Assembly (NCBI GenBank): GCA_001822655.1
Contig: MHRX01000015.1
Location: 1 to 9,706, forward strand
DNA from: Candidatus Taylorbacteria bacterium RIFCSPLOWO2_01_FULL_45_15b
Lineage (GTDB): Bacteria; Patescibacteriota; Minisyncoccia; Phycocordibacterales; 01-FULL-45-15b
DNA: 9,706 nucleotides
Direction of reading: 5' to 3'
A program made the position numbers and the translations under genes. Below the pieces are notes generated by a model. That model saw only the letters and a list, made by a program, of their open reading frames with translations, was not told the DNA's origin and made no database searches. Positions 1 to 6,212 of the stretch are shown piece after piece. How positions within the stretch are numbered: the stretch's first letter is position 1; every line of letters starts with the position of its first letter.

Positions 1-35
1 CTTTTGGTGTGTCTTTTGAATATATGTTCAGCCAT
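1..35 (-). CDS. tnpA: Possible start of a TnpA (Y1/HUH) transposase, 11 codons visible
   Basis: ATG at 35 opens a frame reading MAEHIFKRHTK to the window edge, different from the surface-protein frame. This opening resembles IS200/IS605-type TnpA N-termini I recall, where a basic KRH-(N/T)-K stretch precedes the first strand of the Y1 domain. Only 11 residues are visible, so the HUH motif and catalytic tyrosine cannot be checked. The start lies 25 bases after the hairpin, as expected for a left end. The call depends mainly on that context. Confidence 0.35.
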   Translation of the reverse strand, partial: MAEHIFKRHTK

Positions 36-97
36 TCATCCAGTGTATGGTGGTGAGGTACCCCACCGCAAGCGGTGAGGAATTCTTTTTGATTAAA
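1..97 (-). mobile_element. Left end of a probable IS200/IS605-type element inserted in the surface-protein gene
   Basis: Read on the minus strand, the repeat protein breaks off at about 97-91 (ACGTTTAATC). A hairpin follows: CCTCACCGC (80-72), TT loop, GCGGTGGGG (69-61). On this strand the nine pairs close with one G-T wobble; on the opposite strand the same position is a C-A mismatch. An imperfect subterminal hairpin on one strand, followed within about 30 bases by a start codon reading away from it, is the left-end layout of IS200/IS605 elements, which insert as single strands without target duplication. The rest of the element lies outside the window, so the right end and exact junction cannot be seen. 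Confidence 0.45.
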
Positions 98-1246
98 CGT
101 CGACGTCGCTCCGTTTCCGAAAATGGAAGTGGTCGAGGTGCGGCCGACTTGGACTCCGTCCAATCCGGAGACGGCGGTCGAAGAGCTGTAGGTGAAACGC
201 TGAAGGGCTGTCCAAAAATTTGTATTGCCTGTATTCAATGAAGCGACAACAGCGCCCGTTGTCGGTGAAATCGTGAGAGATCCGTCAGTATTTGAGACCG
301 AAGATACTGCACCCGCGCCAGATAATACACACGCACCATTTACACTAAAACAACCCTCTGAAATATCGAGTCCGTTTGTGAAGGTTGAAGTGGCTCCGGA
401 AGAAAGCTTGATGGCTCCTCCCGAAACAACGATACCCTGACTTGTTGCGAGGCCGACACTTGAAACTCCGCCTGAAAATGTCGAAGTCGCAAGACCGGTA
501 ACAGTAAGCGATCCGTAAAATGTGGAGTCCCCTGTCGCCTGAAACGTGGAAGAAGCAAAAACCCCACCCGATGAAGAAATATAAAAAAGAGAAGTGCCTA
601 GATAATTTTCTACATCAAAAATACTTGCTGTTTGTGAGGAATTACCTCTCACCGAAAGGGCCGTAGCCGACGACGACGTCGCTTCAATCGAGACGACGGA
701 ATTACCAAATGAGGTTGTAGTGCCGAAAGACGATTGTCCGGTTCCGCTTACTTGCCCCGAAACTCTCGCAAACGCCGAAGCGCTAATGAGCTGGCGCGGA
801 GTAAGTGTTTCAAAAGTCGAATTGTCAGAAGAAGCCTCAACCTGAAGATAGACTGTGTCATTTTGAGAAAAATCATAGTCAAGCGAGTCGGGGTATCCAT
901 TAGCCGTATCACCGATTGCAACATTAAAAACACCCTCACGGACATTCGCGCTTGTGGCCGTTGGGGCTGATGACGGCCATACGCGAGTCCCCGATCCGAC
1001 TGTGGCATTATTCCAAATGGAAAATTTAAAATAATATGTAGTCCCCGAACCTCCGAGCAAGTCGCCGCTCGAGTCTGCTAGTCTTCCTTGATAATTCAAT
1101 ATGGCTGGAACGCCGCGCGCGGCAAATACCAACCCTGACGGCACTATAGATGTCATCACAAAAGAAAAAAGAACTAAAAAATGAAGCGCTTGTATGCGCA
1201 TTTTGGGCATTTTTTGACCGACGTGGTTTCGATAGATTGATATCAT
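1..1246 (-). CDS. Secreted CPR-type surface protein with ATSTF-like repeats, 5' part, apparently interrupted by an IS
   Basis: The frame is open from ATG 1246 to the left edge (414 codons, no stop). The N-terminus has a signal peptide: a basic start, then a hydrophobic core (LHFLVLFSFVMTSIV) and a likely cleavage site after VFA. Next comes a globular domain beginning VPAILNYQGRL, with FKFSIWNN, GVFNVAIGD, VYLQVEA and FETLTPRQ. The remainder is Ser/Thr/Gly-rich, with recurring ATSTF, TSTFSGG and NGATSTF units typical of long surface or fibre-like proteins recalled from Parcubacteria. An alternative ATG at 1210 is in frame; 1246 is preferred because AGG (1255-1253) and GGGAGG (1264-1259) precede it, whereas nothing precedes 1210. 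Downstream of about position 95 the residues stop resembling the repeats and match the start of an insertion element, so about 384 residues are native. The true C-terminus is not visible. The function is probably an envelope or attachment role (inference). Confidence 0.8.
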   Translation of the reverse strand, partial: MISIYRNHVGQKMPKMRIQALHFLVLFSFVMTSIVPSGLVFAARGVPAILNYQGRLADSSGDLLGGSGTTYYFKFSIWNNATVGSGTRVWPSSAPTATSANVREGVFNVAIGDTANGYPDSLDYDFSQNDTVYLQVEASSDNSTFETLTPRQLISASAFARVSGQVSGTGQSSFGTTTSFGNSVVSIEATSSSATALSVRGNSSQTASIFDVENYLGTSLFYISSSGGVFASSTFQATGDSTFYGSLTVTGLATSTFSGGVSSVGLATSQGIVVSGGAIKLSSGATSTFTNGLDISEGCFSVNGACVLSGAGAVSSVSNTDGSLTISPTTGAVVASLNTGNTNFWTALQRFTYSSSTAVSGLDGVQVGRTSTTSIFGNGATSTFNQKEFLTACGGVPHHHTLDEWLNIYSKDTPK

Positions 1247-1293
1247 GAAAGACCTAATCCTCCCGCAAAACAGCCAGCGCAATATCGTGAACA

Positions 1294-1299
1294 ATTATA
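1294..1299 (-). promoter_or_regulatory. -10 element for the surface-protein gene
   Basis: A perfect TATAAT on the minus strand lies 47 bases upstream of ATG 1246. The -35 is poor (TTTACG at about 20 bases spacing). The predicted transcript start near 1287 would give a leader of about 40 bases. Confidence 0.5.
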
Positions 1300-1435
1300 G
1301 CTTTTTTTGAGACGTGTTTCGTAAAGGCATGGGGATAAAATAGCCTTATTTTTGAAGCTCATTTATGTAAATTACATCTGATTCTTTGCTGAAGTCCTTA
1401 CTCTTAAAAAATTCGACGAGATATGATAAAAGTCC

Positions 1436-1552
1436 TTATTTAGAGCCACTTTGCATTTTCGAGATGCCAACCGGCGCTTCACCGTATTTTTTTTCGAATA
1501 CGGGAAGGATATTCTCGCGGGGCGATTTATATTGTGCAATGCGAACCGTCAT
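1436..1552 (-). CDS. Small hypothetical protein (38 aa)
   Basis: A short minus-strand frame starts at ATG 1552 and ends at TAA 1438-1436. It encodes MTVRIAQYKSPRENILPVFE followed by KKYGEAPVGISKMQSGSK. The composition is that of a soluble basic peptide, with few rare residues and no low-complexity run, and it sits in the otherwise geneless gap 1247-1676. A GTG ten codons upstream could extend it. No Shine-Dalgarno is visible, and I do not recognise the family. A CCGTATT/AATACGG inverted repeat lies inside it. It could equally be a chance frame. Confidence 0.3.
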   Translation of the reverse strand: MTVRIAQYKSPRENILPVFEKKYGEAPVGISKMQSGSK

Positions 1553-1649
1553 CGAAAAAACAGATTCTAAAAAAATTAGCACTCAAAAAAAGAGATGTCA
1601 TGCTGTGCGGTAAGTCAAGAAATCTGCGTCAGAAGTTTCGATTATTTCG

Positions 1650-1678
1650 TTGCAAAAAATGCCGTGAGTCTCTACAAT
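1650..1678 (+). promoter_or_regulatory. Sigma70-like promoter of the LOG gene, overlapping the first ATG
   Basis: TTGCAA (1650-1655), a 17-base spacer, then TACAAT (1673-1678). The -10 overlaps the annotated ATG at 1677. The expected transcript start near 1685 falls after that ATG and just before the in-frame ATG at 1692. Confidence 0.5.
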
Positions 1679-2444
1679 GACAATCATTACGATGTTTAAA
1701 AATCTATTTTCCTCAAAAGACAATGCGCCAAGAAAAGTTACAATCCCGGAAAAAAATGCGGGGTTTATTCCGATAACCGCGGAAGAAATTAATCTTGATG
1801 AGAAAAAAAACCTCGAGACAATCTCCAGGGAATTTCGCGAAGCATTTGATTTTATAAAAAAATTTCCTCGTTCCGTCAGTATCTTTGGTTCATCACGAAT
1901 TCCCCCAAACGATGCGCACTACAAACAAGCTTCCGAAGTAGCGTTTCGTATCGCAAAAGAGCTCAACTACGCGATAATTACAGGTGGGGGGCCGGGAATC
2001 ATGGAGGCCGCAAATGAGGGGGCGTGGAAAGCCGGCGGTAAATCTCTCGGACTTTCCATCCGCCTCCGCCACGAACAGCTGACCAATCAGTTTGTCGAAG
2101 AACATGTAACTTTCAATTATTTTTTTACGAGAAAGACAGCCCTGTCGTTTGCAGGCGAAGCATATATTTTTTTCCCAGGCGGATTCGGCACACTCGACGA
2201 ACTTTTTGACATACTTACTCTTGTACAGACGACAAAAATCCCGAGAGTACCAATTATTCTCGTGGGTTCCGACTTCTGGAAACCGCTCGACGAATTCATT
2301 AAAAAAATCATGAAGGAAAACCACAAAACTGTTTCCGCAGATGATATGTCTTTGTACACTATTACGGACAGCGAGGACGAAATAATCGAGATGGTAAAAA
2401 AAGCCCCGTTTCAAGAATGGTGGAAAAATTTCGAACTTATTTAG
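1677..2444 (+). CDS. LOG-family (TIGR00730-type) Rossmann-fold protein
   Basis: The 255-residue product has the full LOG signature: GGGPGIMEAAN at about residues 103-113 and PGGFGTLDE at about 167-175. These form the phosphate-binding and active-site region of cytokinin riboside 5'-monophosphate phosphoribohydrolases. The Rossmann opening VSIFGSSR is at about 67-74. Family members split nucleoside monophosphates into free base and ribose 5-phosphate; the bacterial substrate is often unknown and may be AMP or a related nucleotide. A charged extension of about 60 residues precedes the core. The protein is cytoplasmic, with no signal peptide. It is monocistronic, converging on the kinase gene. 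The start is uncertain: ATG 1677 lies inside the predicted -10, so ATG 1692 (250 residues) may be the real start. Neither has a Shine-Dalgarno. Confidence 0.9.
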   Translation: MTIITMFKNLFSSKDNAPRKVTIPEKNAGFIPITAEEINLDEKKNLETISREFREAFDFIKKFPRSVSIFGSSRIPPNDAHYKQASEVAFRIAKELNYAIITGGGPGIMEAANEGAWKAGGKSLGLSIRLRHEQLTNQFVEEHVTFNYFFTRKTALSFAGEAYIFFPGGFGTLDELFDILTLVQTTKIPRVPIILVGSDFWKPLDEFIKKIMKENHKTVSADDMSLYTITDSEDEIIEMVKKAPFQEWWKNFELI

Positions 2445-2472
2445 TTGAGTAATTGGGAATGAGATAAGCGGC

Positions 2473-2507
2473 AAAATAAAAAAAGACCGCCCTTTCGAGA
2501 GGTCTTT
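2473..2507 (-). terminator. Rho-independent terminator of the kinase-like gene
   Basis: On the minus strand the 7-bp stem AAAGACC (2507-2501) and GGTCTTT (2488-2482) is followed by TTTTATTTT (2481-2473). It begins eight bases after the stop codon of the minus-strand gene. On the plus strand the U-tract is poor, so it serves the minus gene best, though it may also slow read-through from the convergent LOG gene. Confidence 0.75.
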
Positions 2508-2514
2508 AACGCGT

Positions 2515-3153
2515 TTAAACCACAGCCTGTTGCCGACTGATGCGAGACACTGATTGAAAATGTTCTCTTCTTGAAGGCACGGCTTCTGTTTCCGCAAAAC
2601 TTATTTCTCGCCACCCTAGCCTGTCAACCATATCTTTCGCTTTGTCTAACGGACACTTCAAGCCGTCAATTCGGTGAACGAGTTCCGATCTGGTCGCCAT
2701 TGCAAAATGAAGTGCCGGAAGACTCTCCTCTTCATATTTTGCCATCCTGGTTTCCACAATGTGAACAGCATCGTCACATCGTCCTCCCCGGTCATCGGCT
2801 TTTTTGATTCGCCTTTTGCACTCCTCTACCGGAAGGTCGATAAACACAATCGGTACAACGCGCCGAAGAAGCTCTTGCATTTGCCCTCGACTGCGACCAG
2901 CTCCATCAAGAACGAGGTATTTTTCAGCACGAAATTTAGAAAGAAGTCCATCTACAATCGGCACGACTATTTCGTCACTGACAAGGCCGCCGCTTTGCAT
3001 CACATCGGAATGTTCGAGCAGGTAAGTTTTGAGAATTACCCGGTGGACCATTCCGCTTGAAACTAACACATTGCCCAATTTTTCTTTTCCACACCCCGGT
3101 GGTCCAAAGAGAACTGCCGTACGTCGATACGCGGCCACATCATTATTATACAT
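2515..3153 (-). CDS. Divergent adenylate-kinase-like P-loop nucleotide kinase
   Basis: The 212-residue product follows the short (LID-less) adenylate kinase plan: P-loop GPPGCGK at residues 17-23, LVSDEI at 57-62 (Adk LVPDEI), LDGAGR at 82-87 (Adk LDGFPR) and GRCDD near 124-128 with a downstream Arg 136, as in the Adk R.DD...R region. The family moves phosphate from ATP to AMP or another NMP in the cytoplasm. Several key positions differ: the P-loop lysine is followed by Glu-Lys instead of Gly-Thr, the TGDxxR AMP-binding motif is replaced by ILKTYLLEHSD, and FPR has become AGR. The substrate may therefore differ, or activity may be weak. A tail of about 40 residues after the core has no recognised domain. 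The start is secured by a strong Shine-Dalgarno. It is a probable single-gene transcript. Confidence 0.75.
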   Translation of the reverse strand: MYNNDVAAYRRTAVLFGPPGCGKEKLGNVLVSSGMVHRVILKTYLLEHSDVMQSGGLVSDEIVVPIVDGLLSKFRAEKYLVLDGAGRSRGQMQELLRRVVPIVFIDLPVEECKRRIKKADDRGGRCDDAVHIVETRMAKYEEESLPALHFAMATRSELVHRIDGLKCPLDKAKDMVDRLGWREISFAETEAVPSRREHFQSVSRISRQQAVV

Positions 3154-3156
3154 TCA

Positions 3157-3162
3157 CCCTCC
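3157..3162 (-). promoter_or_regulatory. Strong Shine-Dalgarno of the kinase-like gene
   Basis: GGAGGG lies three bases before ATG 3153. It fixes the start codon and stands out, since the other genes here lack a clear ribosome binding site. Confidence 0.7.
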
Positions 3163-3230
3163 AGTAGTTTATGTTAACCTAGCCCCAAAACACCTATTTT
3201 TATATATTCCGAAGAACAAAACCAGGCTAT

Positions 3231-3259
3231 TTTTTAACAAATAGAAACAAGTCTGTCAA
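3231..3259 (-). promoter_or_regulatory. Promoter of the kinase-like gene
   Basis: A consensus TTGACA (3259-3254) is followed by a 17-base spacer and TAAAAA (3236-3231; 4 of 6 match to TATAAT). It lies just after the YihY stop codon, giving a leader of about 70 bases and separating the kinase from the upstream operon. Confidence 0.5.
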
Positions 3260-3279
3260 AGACGAGGCGGTGGAAAATT

Positions 3280-4104
3280 TCACAATGATTCCTCCATTTC
3301 TTTAGCTACAAGCGATCCCATCAGAAACACATAATGCGTGTAGTAGACCCAAAGCAGAATAAGGGCAATAAGGCTCGCAAATCCGAACGCCGTTACGGAA
3401 AGCGGTGAGCGGAAAAAAGCGTTGAGAAGCACATTTGCGATATAGAGACAGCTCGATACAAGCATTGCGCTCAACACACTCGTTGACCACGACAAATAGA
3501 AGTGTGAGAGGGTCCGATAAAAAAGCGAGGTAATGAGTGTCAAAATCCCGACAGTCCAAACCGCGGTAAATAGTGAGACTGCGAGTGAGTATTCCCCGAA
3601 GACGAGCCCCAGCTTTGAAGTCAGCGCGGTGGCAAAGAGATGAGCGTTAAGCGTCGCAAGCAATATGATCATAAACAAAATTACATATATTAGAGAAATT
3701 ATGCGTCGTAATATCGCGCTAAAAATTGCTCTCTTTATCCGCGCAACTTTAAAAATTATCCGAAACGATTCGTTGAGCCGATAAAAATAATTTGATGCGG
3801 CAACAAGAAGAACGATAATACCGGCAATAAATGAGCCGAGCGGCGGTTCATGAACCCGAAATGCATCTATGGAAGCTCGAAAGAAATTAGCGACATCTTC
3901 ATTAAAATTTTGCGATAGAATTTCAAACAATGCGGACTCTGTGTCGCTTCCTACAACAACTAGCGAAATGGTGAGAATGCAAAAATATAAAATGGGTATC
4001 ACGGAAAAAATAAGCGAGTATGAAAGAGCGGCGGCGCGAATCGGCACTTCATCCAGCACTGAAAGCGCGTAAAATGAACCGATTTTTGAAAAATATTTTT
4101 TCAT
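3280..4104 (-). CDS. YihY/BrkB-family inner membrane protein
   Basis: The 274-residue product is mostly hydrophobic, with about six membrane segments (roughly residues 27-50, 90-109, 133-153, 175-198, 205-230 and 240-263). Near the N-terminus RAAALSYSLIFSVIPIL matches the family hallmark AAxLxYxxxFSxxPLL. The length is near the usual 270-300. The family is often called ribonuclease BN, a name carried over from a misassignment; the transport or envelope role of its members is not settled. The start codon overlaps the CapA stop in an ATGA arrangement, so the two are translationally coupled and probably act in the same envelope process (inference). It ends with TGA and has no obvious terminator behind it. 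Confidence 0.85.
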   Translation of the reverse strand: MKKYFSKIGSFYALSVLDEVPIRAAALSYSLIFSVIPILYFCILTISLVVVGSDTESALFEILSQNFNEDVANFFRASIDAFRVHEPPLGSFIAGIIVLLVAASNYFYRLNESFRIIFKVARIKRAIFSAILRRIISLIYVILFMIILLATLNAHLFATALTSKLGLVFGEYSLAVSLFTAVWTVGILTLITSLFYRTLSHFYLSWSTSVLSAMLVSSCLYIANVLLNAFFRSPLSVTAFGFASLIALILLWVYYTHYVFLMGSLVAKEMEESL

Positions 4105-5147
4105 TCCGGAATTCGAGAGTAAATTAATTTGCCGCTCGAAATTGTCTTTCCAAACTCTCCGGCGTGTTCTCCGCCGAATGATTCAAGCCACGTCTCGCGA
4201 TCAGAGGTTTCAAGATAAGCCGGCTGACTGCGTATTGAGAGATATGGCAAAAGAGAATACGCCGCAAAATCCGAAGAGAGAGACAACGATAACATCAACC
4301 CCTCCTGCGTCTCCGAAGAAAAATACTGATCAAAAATAAAATTGCCAAGAGAGTAAAAGATGGGCTTGCCTTTATATTCTTCCACTATCTGGACAACGTG
4401 AGGATGATGTCCGATAACAGCATCGGCGCCGGCGTCAATCAAATTTCTCGCGATTCTTTTTTGTTCGTCATTTGGTTTTCTAGTATATTCATCGCCCCAA
4501 TGCACGTACGCCATGATGTGTGAATATGGATAGGAGTTGCGAAGCGCCTGTATGTCTCCCACCGCAAGGTTCGCGGTCTTTGGACCGACAAAATTGAAAG
4601 GCGCGACAAGTACGGACTGATTTCCTTTTGAGATTACGAAAGCATCTTTTCTACTTGAGTTGTCATAGCTCCCCGCCGCGGCTATATCATTCTCCGACAA
4701 TTTTCGAATAGTATTTGCGTGCCCTTCCCGCCCAAAATCGTAAGTGTGATTATTCGCTAAAGATACAAACCTGACATTGTGCTCCCGCAGTAGAGGAGCA
4801 ATCTCTTCTTCAAACGAAAAACGTGTCGAGCCCGAGGGCGTGCGCTCATGCCTTGCGGGAATCGGTCCTTCCAGATTGATTAGGACAGAATCATGTCCGA
4901 TCATCGTCTCACGAACCCGCAGAAACGGGTAATTATTCCCCTGTTCTTTCCGAAGACTTTCAACGAAGCGCCCAAGCATGACATCCCCGGCAATAAGGAC
5001 TTTCAAATTTTCCTCGGCGGCATCAGCGGCCGAATTATTTTGGGCGGCGCCCGTCAATCCGAAAAAAATTACTGCATAAATAATTACAGCGGCAATAATC
5101 CCTAAAAGCGCATACGCGCCAGCACGTCGCCCCACATTTTGTGTCAT
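4101..5147 (-). CDS. CapA-family protein (PGA_cap, metallophosphatase-like fold), membrane anchored
   Basis: The 348-residue product has one N-terminal membrane anchor (about residues 13-31), placing the catalytic domain outside the membrane. Family motifs occur in order: GDVMLGR at 54-60, NLEGP at 91-95, ANNHTYDFG at 131-139, HWGDEY at 216-221, GHHPHV at 246-251 and SLGNFIFD at 266-273. The Asp, Asn and His residues resemble those of calcineurin-like metallophosphatases. CapA proteins take part in poly-gamma-glutamate capsule synthesis in Bacillus, but many homologues, probably including this one, lack CapB and CapC neighbours, so the substrate is unknown. It is the first gene of a two-gene operon with the YihY-like protein. 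The start lies only eight bases after a predicted -10, with no Shine-Dalgarno, which suggests leaderless translation. Confidence 0.88.
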   Translation of the reverse strand: MTQNVGRRAGAYALLGIIAAVIIYAVIFFGLTGAAQNNSAADAAEENLKVLIAGDVMLGRFVESLRKEQGNNYPFLRVRETMIGHDSVLINLEGPIPARHERTPSGSTRFSFEEEIAPLLREHNVRFVSLANNHTYDFGREGHANTIRKLSENDIAAAGSYDNSSRKDAFVISKGNQSVLVAPFNFVGPKTANLAVGDIQALRNSYPYSHIMAYVHWGDEYTRKPNDEQKRIARNLIDAGADAVIGHHPHVVQIVEEYKGKPIFYSLGNFIFDQYFSSETQEGLMLSLSLSSDFAAYSLLPYLSIRSQPAYLETSDRETWLESFGGEHAGEFGKTISSGKLIYSRIPE

Positions 5148-5155
5148 CGCAAAAA

Positions 5156-5184
5156 ATTATGTCAGAGCGGAGGGACAAATTCAA
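5156..5184 (-). promoter_or_regulatory. Promoter of the CapA-YihY operon
   Basis: TTGAAT (5184-5179), a 17-base spacer and CATAAT (5161-5156) precede ATG 5147 by eight bases. The transcript should start at or within one or two bases of the start codon. Confidence 0.55.
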
Positions 5185-5275
5185 GGCACTTCACAATCTG
5201 TGGTCTAGAACTCACCTCAATAATCAACCGCCGCCCGGCAAGCTCGCGCGGTATGACCGTCAGATTGCAGGGCAC
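5162..5275 (-). CDS. Possible small ORF upstream of CapA (37 aa)
   Basis: GTG 5275 to TGA 5164-5162 encodes VPCNLTVIPRELAGRRLIIE followed by VSSRPQIVKCLEFVPPL, ending 14 bases before CapA. The frame stays open a further 27 codons upstream without an ATG. No ribosome binding site is visible, and the opposite strand also has a long open frame, so coding is doubtful. The CapA promoter overlaps its last codons. Confidence 0.15.
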   Translation of the reverse strand: MPCNLTVIPRELAGRRLIIEVSSRPQIVKCLEFVPPL

Positions 5276-5408
5276 AGTAGTCAAGCCCGTAAGACAGTGC
5301 CGTGTCCCCTTGTTGTTTGAGTTTTTTTTGGTACGTCCAAGCAGGAGAAGATTTGTGCTCCTTTTTTATGTTTTTTTATTACCAGCTCTATGTTTTCAAT
5401 TATTTTTC

Positions 5409-5448
5409 ATCTACGTTATATTCCGCGATAGCGGAATATAACGTAGAT
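5409..5448. repeat. Perfect 18-bp inverted repeat with GATA loop
   Basis: The arms at 5409-5426 and 5431-5448 are exact reverse complements (core TTATATTCCGC). It starts ten bases after the HAD stop codon on the minus strand. It could act as a transcript-end hairpin, but neither strand has a classical U-tract directly after the stem (the minus strand continues GAAAAATAATTG; the plus strand TAGGATTTTT). A dispersed palindromic repeat unit is the alternative. Confidence 0.85.
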
Positions 5449-5457
5449 TAGGATTTT

Positions 5458-6162
5458 TCACTTCTTGAGCACGGTGGCAATCTCATAAATTACATCCTTC
5501 CTCTCGACGACAACGCGCGCATTGTTTCGCTTCGCCCATGAAAAGAGTTTTGCATTAGGATTAAAACAAATCGCATTTTCTACATTTTCGAGAAGCCCAA
5601 TGTCGCCTTCAGTGTCCCCAACGCCAATAGATCCCGCGAGTGTTAAATTTTCCTTTGCAACGACCCTGCGCACGATATTGGCTTTATTTGTGATAATGTG
5701 CTCGTCAGTTACCACGCCTGTAAACCGATCTTGCGGCCCGAGTTCGAAGAATCGTCCATAGATTTTATCGAAACCATATTCTTTACAAAAAAGATCCAGA
5801 ATAATTTTGGGCGATTGCGAAATTGCCACGAGAAAATATCTCTCGCGTCTCAATTTGAGGAGCAGATCTCTGGTAAATCGATATGACCTGTTCCGATATC
5901 TTCCATGAACAACGCGCGCCGCGCGTTCAAGATCCGCATAACTTACTCCCTTCAGATTCTTCATAAACACCTCAACAAGCGCTTCGATATATGCTTCGTA
6001 GTTGCCCTTTCTGTCAAGCCAGCGTACCCGCTCCTTTTCGTAACCCGATCGAATTGATTCTGGCAAAATATTACCTTCGACCATAACTTCTACAAGTTCT
6101 ATAAGAAGGCTCGAGCGAAACAATGTGCCGTCAATATCAAAAAATGCCACCTTCTTTTTCAT
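5458..6162 (-). CDS. HAD-superfamily hydrolase, subfamily IB (SerB-like phosphatase)
   Basis: The 234-residue product has all four HAD motifs: I, FFDIDGTLF with Asp 9 (nucleophile) and Asp 11 (acid/base); II, AISQSP with Ser 115; III, Lys 160 in NKANIV; IV, GDTEGDIGLL with Asp 183 and Asp 187. The cap inserted between motifs I and II is helical, at about residues 17-100, as in subfamily IB, which includes phosphoserine phosphatase and related enzymes. It removes phosphate from a small cytoplasmic substrate through an aspartyl-phosphate and Mg2+; the substrate cannot be named from sequence. The conserved FDKIYG and FTGV between motifs II and III fit the IB group. It lies 50 bases after the LamG gene with no terminator or clear promoter between, so co-transcription is likely. 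The ATG has no Shine-Dalgarno. Confidence 0.88.
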   Translation of the reverse strand: MKKKVAFFDIDGTLFRSSLLIELVEVMVEGNILPESIRSGYEKERVRWLDRKGNYEAYIEALVEVFMKNLKGVSYADLERAARVVHGRYRNRSYRFTRDLLLKLRRERYFLVAISQSPKIILDLFCKEYGFDKIYGRFFELGPQDRFTGVVTDEHIITNKANIVRRVVAKENLTLAGSIGVGDTEGDIGLLENVENAICFNPNAKLFSWAKRNNARVVVERKDVIYEIATVLKK

Positions 6163-6212
6163 ATAAAACTTGCGGTTAGATTGCGGGTTCTAGGCCAAAT
6201 ATAAAACGACTT

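Larger units (their letters stand above)
1247..1676. other. 430-base gap between divergent genes
   Basis: This region separates the minus-strand surface-protein gene from the plus-strand LOG gene. It holds the -10 of the former (1294-1299), the promoter of the latter (1650-1678) and the possible 38-codon ORF (1436-1552). I found no tRNA, terminator or other clear RNA structure in the remainder. Confidence 0.5.
5148..5457. other. 310-base gap with inverted repeats
   Basis: Besides the CapA promoter and the perfect palindrome at 5409-5448, two weaker inverted repeats occur on the minus strand: AGGAG/CTCCT near 5365-5345, and GGCACTGT/ACTGTGCC near 5302-5271 with one mismatch. Both strands carry moderately long open frames but no start with good signals. 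This may be a structured RNA, a decayed gene or plain spacer; I cannot decide. Confidence 0.4.

Noticed and set aside
61..90. Plus-strand Rho-independent terminator (hairpin followed by TTTTT)
   Set aside because: The hairpin pairs better on the minus strand (G-T wobble instead of C-A mismatch), several bases separate stem and T-run, and no plus-strand gene ends there; an IS end explains it better.
1392..1438. Direct repeat AAGTCCTTA (two copies 38 bases apart)
   Set aside because: Only nine bases and two copies, with no array or associated gene; chance is adequate.
1386..1613. Plus-strand 75-codon frame in the gap before LOG
   Set aside because: It starts with TTG without a ribosome binding site, contains homopolymer-derived residues, and the opposite strand reads more like protein.
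1893..2597. Minus-strand 234-codon frame opposite the LOG gene
   Set aside because: It is antisense to a clear LOG domain and overlaps the terminator and the kinase gene; the translation shows no domain.
5195..5310. Possible tRNA in the gap upstream of CapA
   Set aside because: A TTCTAGA-like T-loop and short hairpins are present, but no acceptor stem, D-arm or anticodon arm can be assembled on either strand.
5139..5441. Plus-strand 100-codon frame upstream of CapA
   Set aside because: It starts with TTG, has no ribosome binding site, begins inside the CapA gene, covers the CapA promoter, and its 3' end runs through the palindrome; its hydrophobic tail comes from a T-rich tract.
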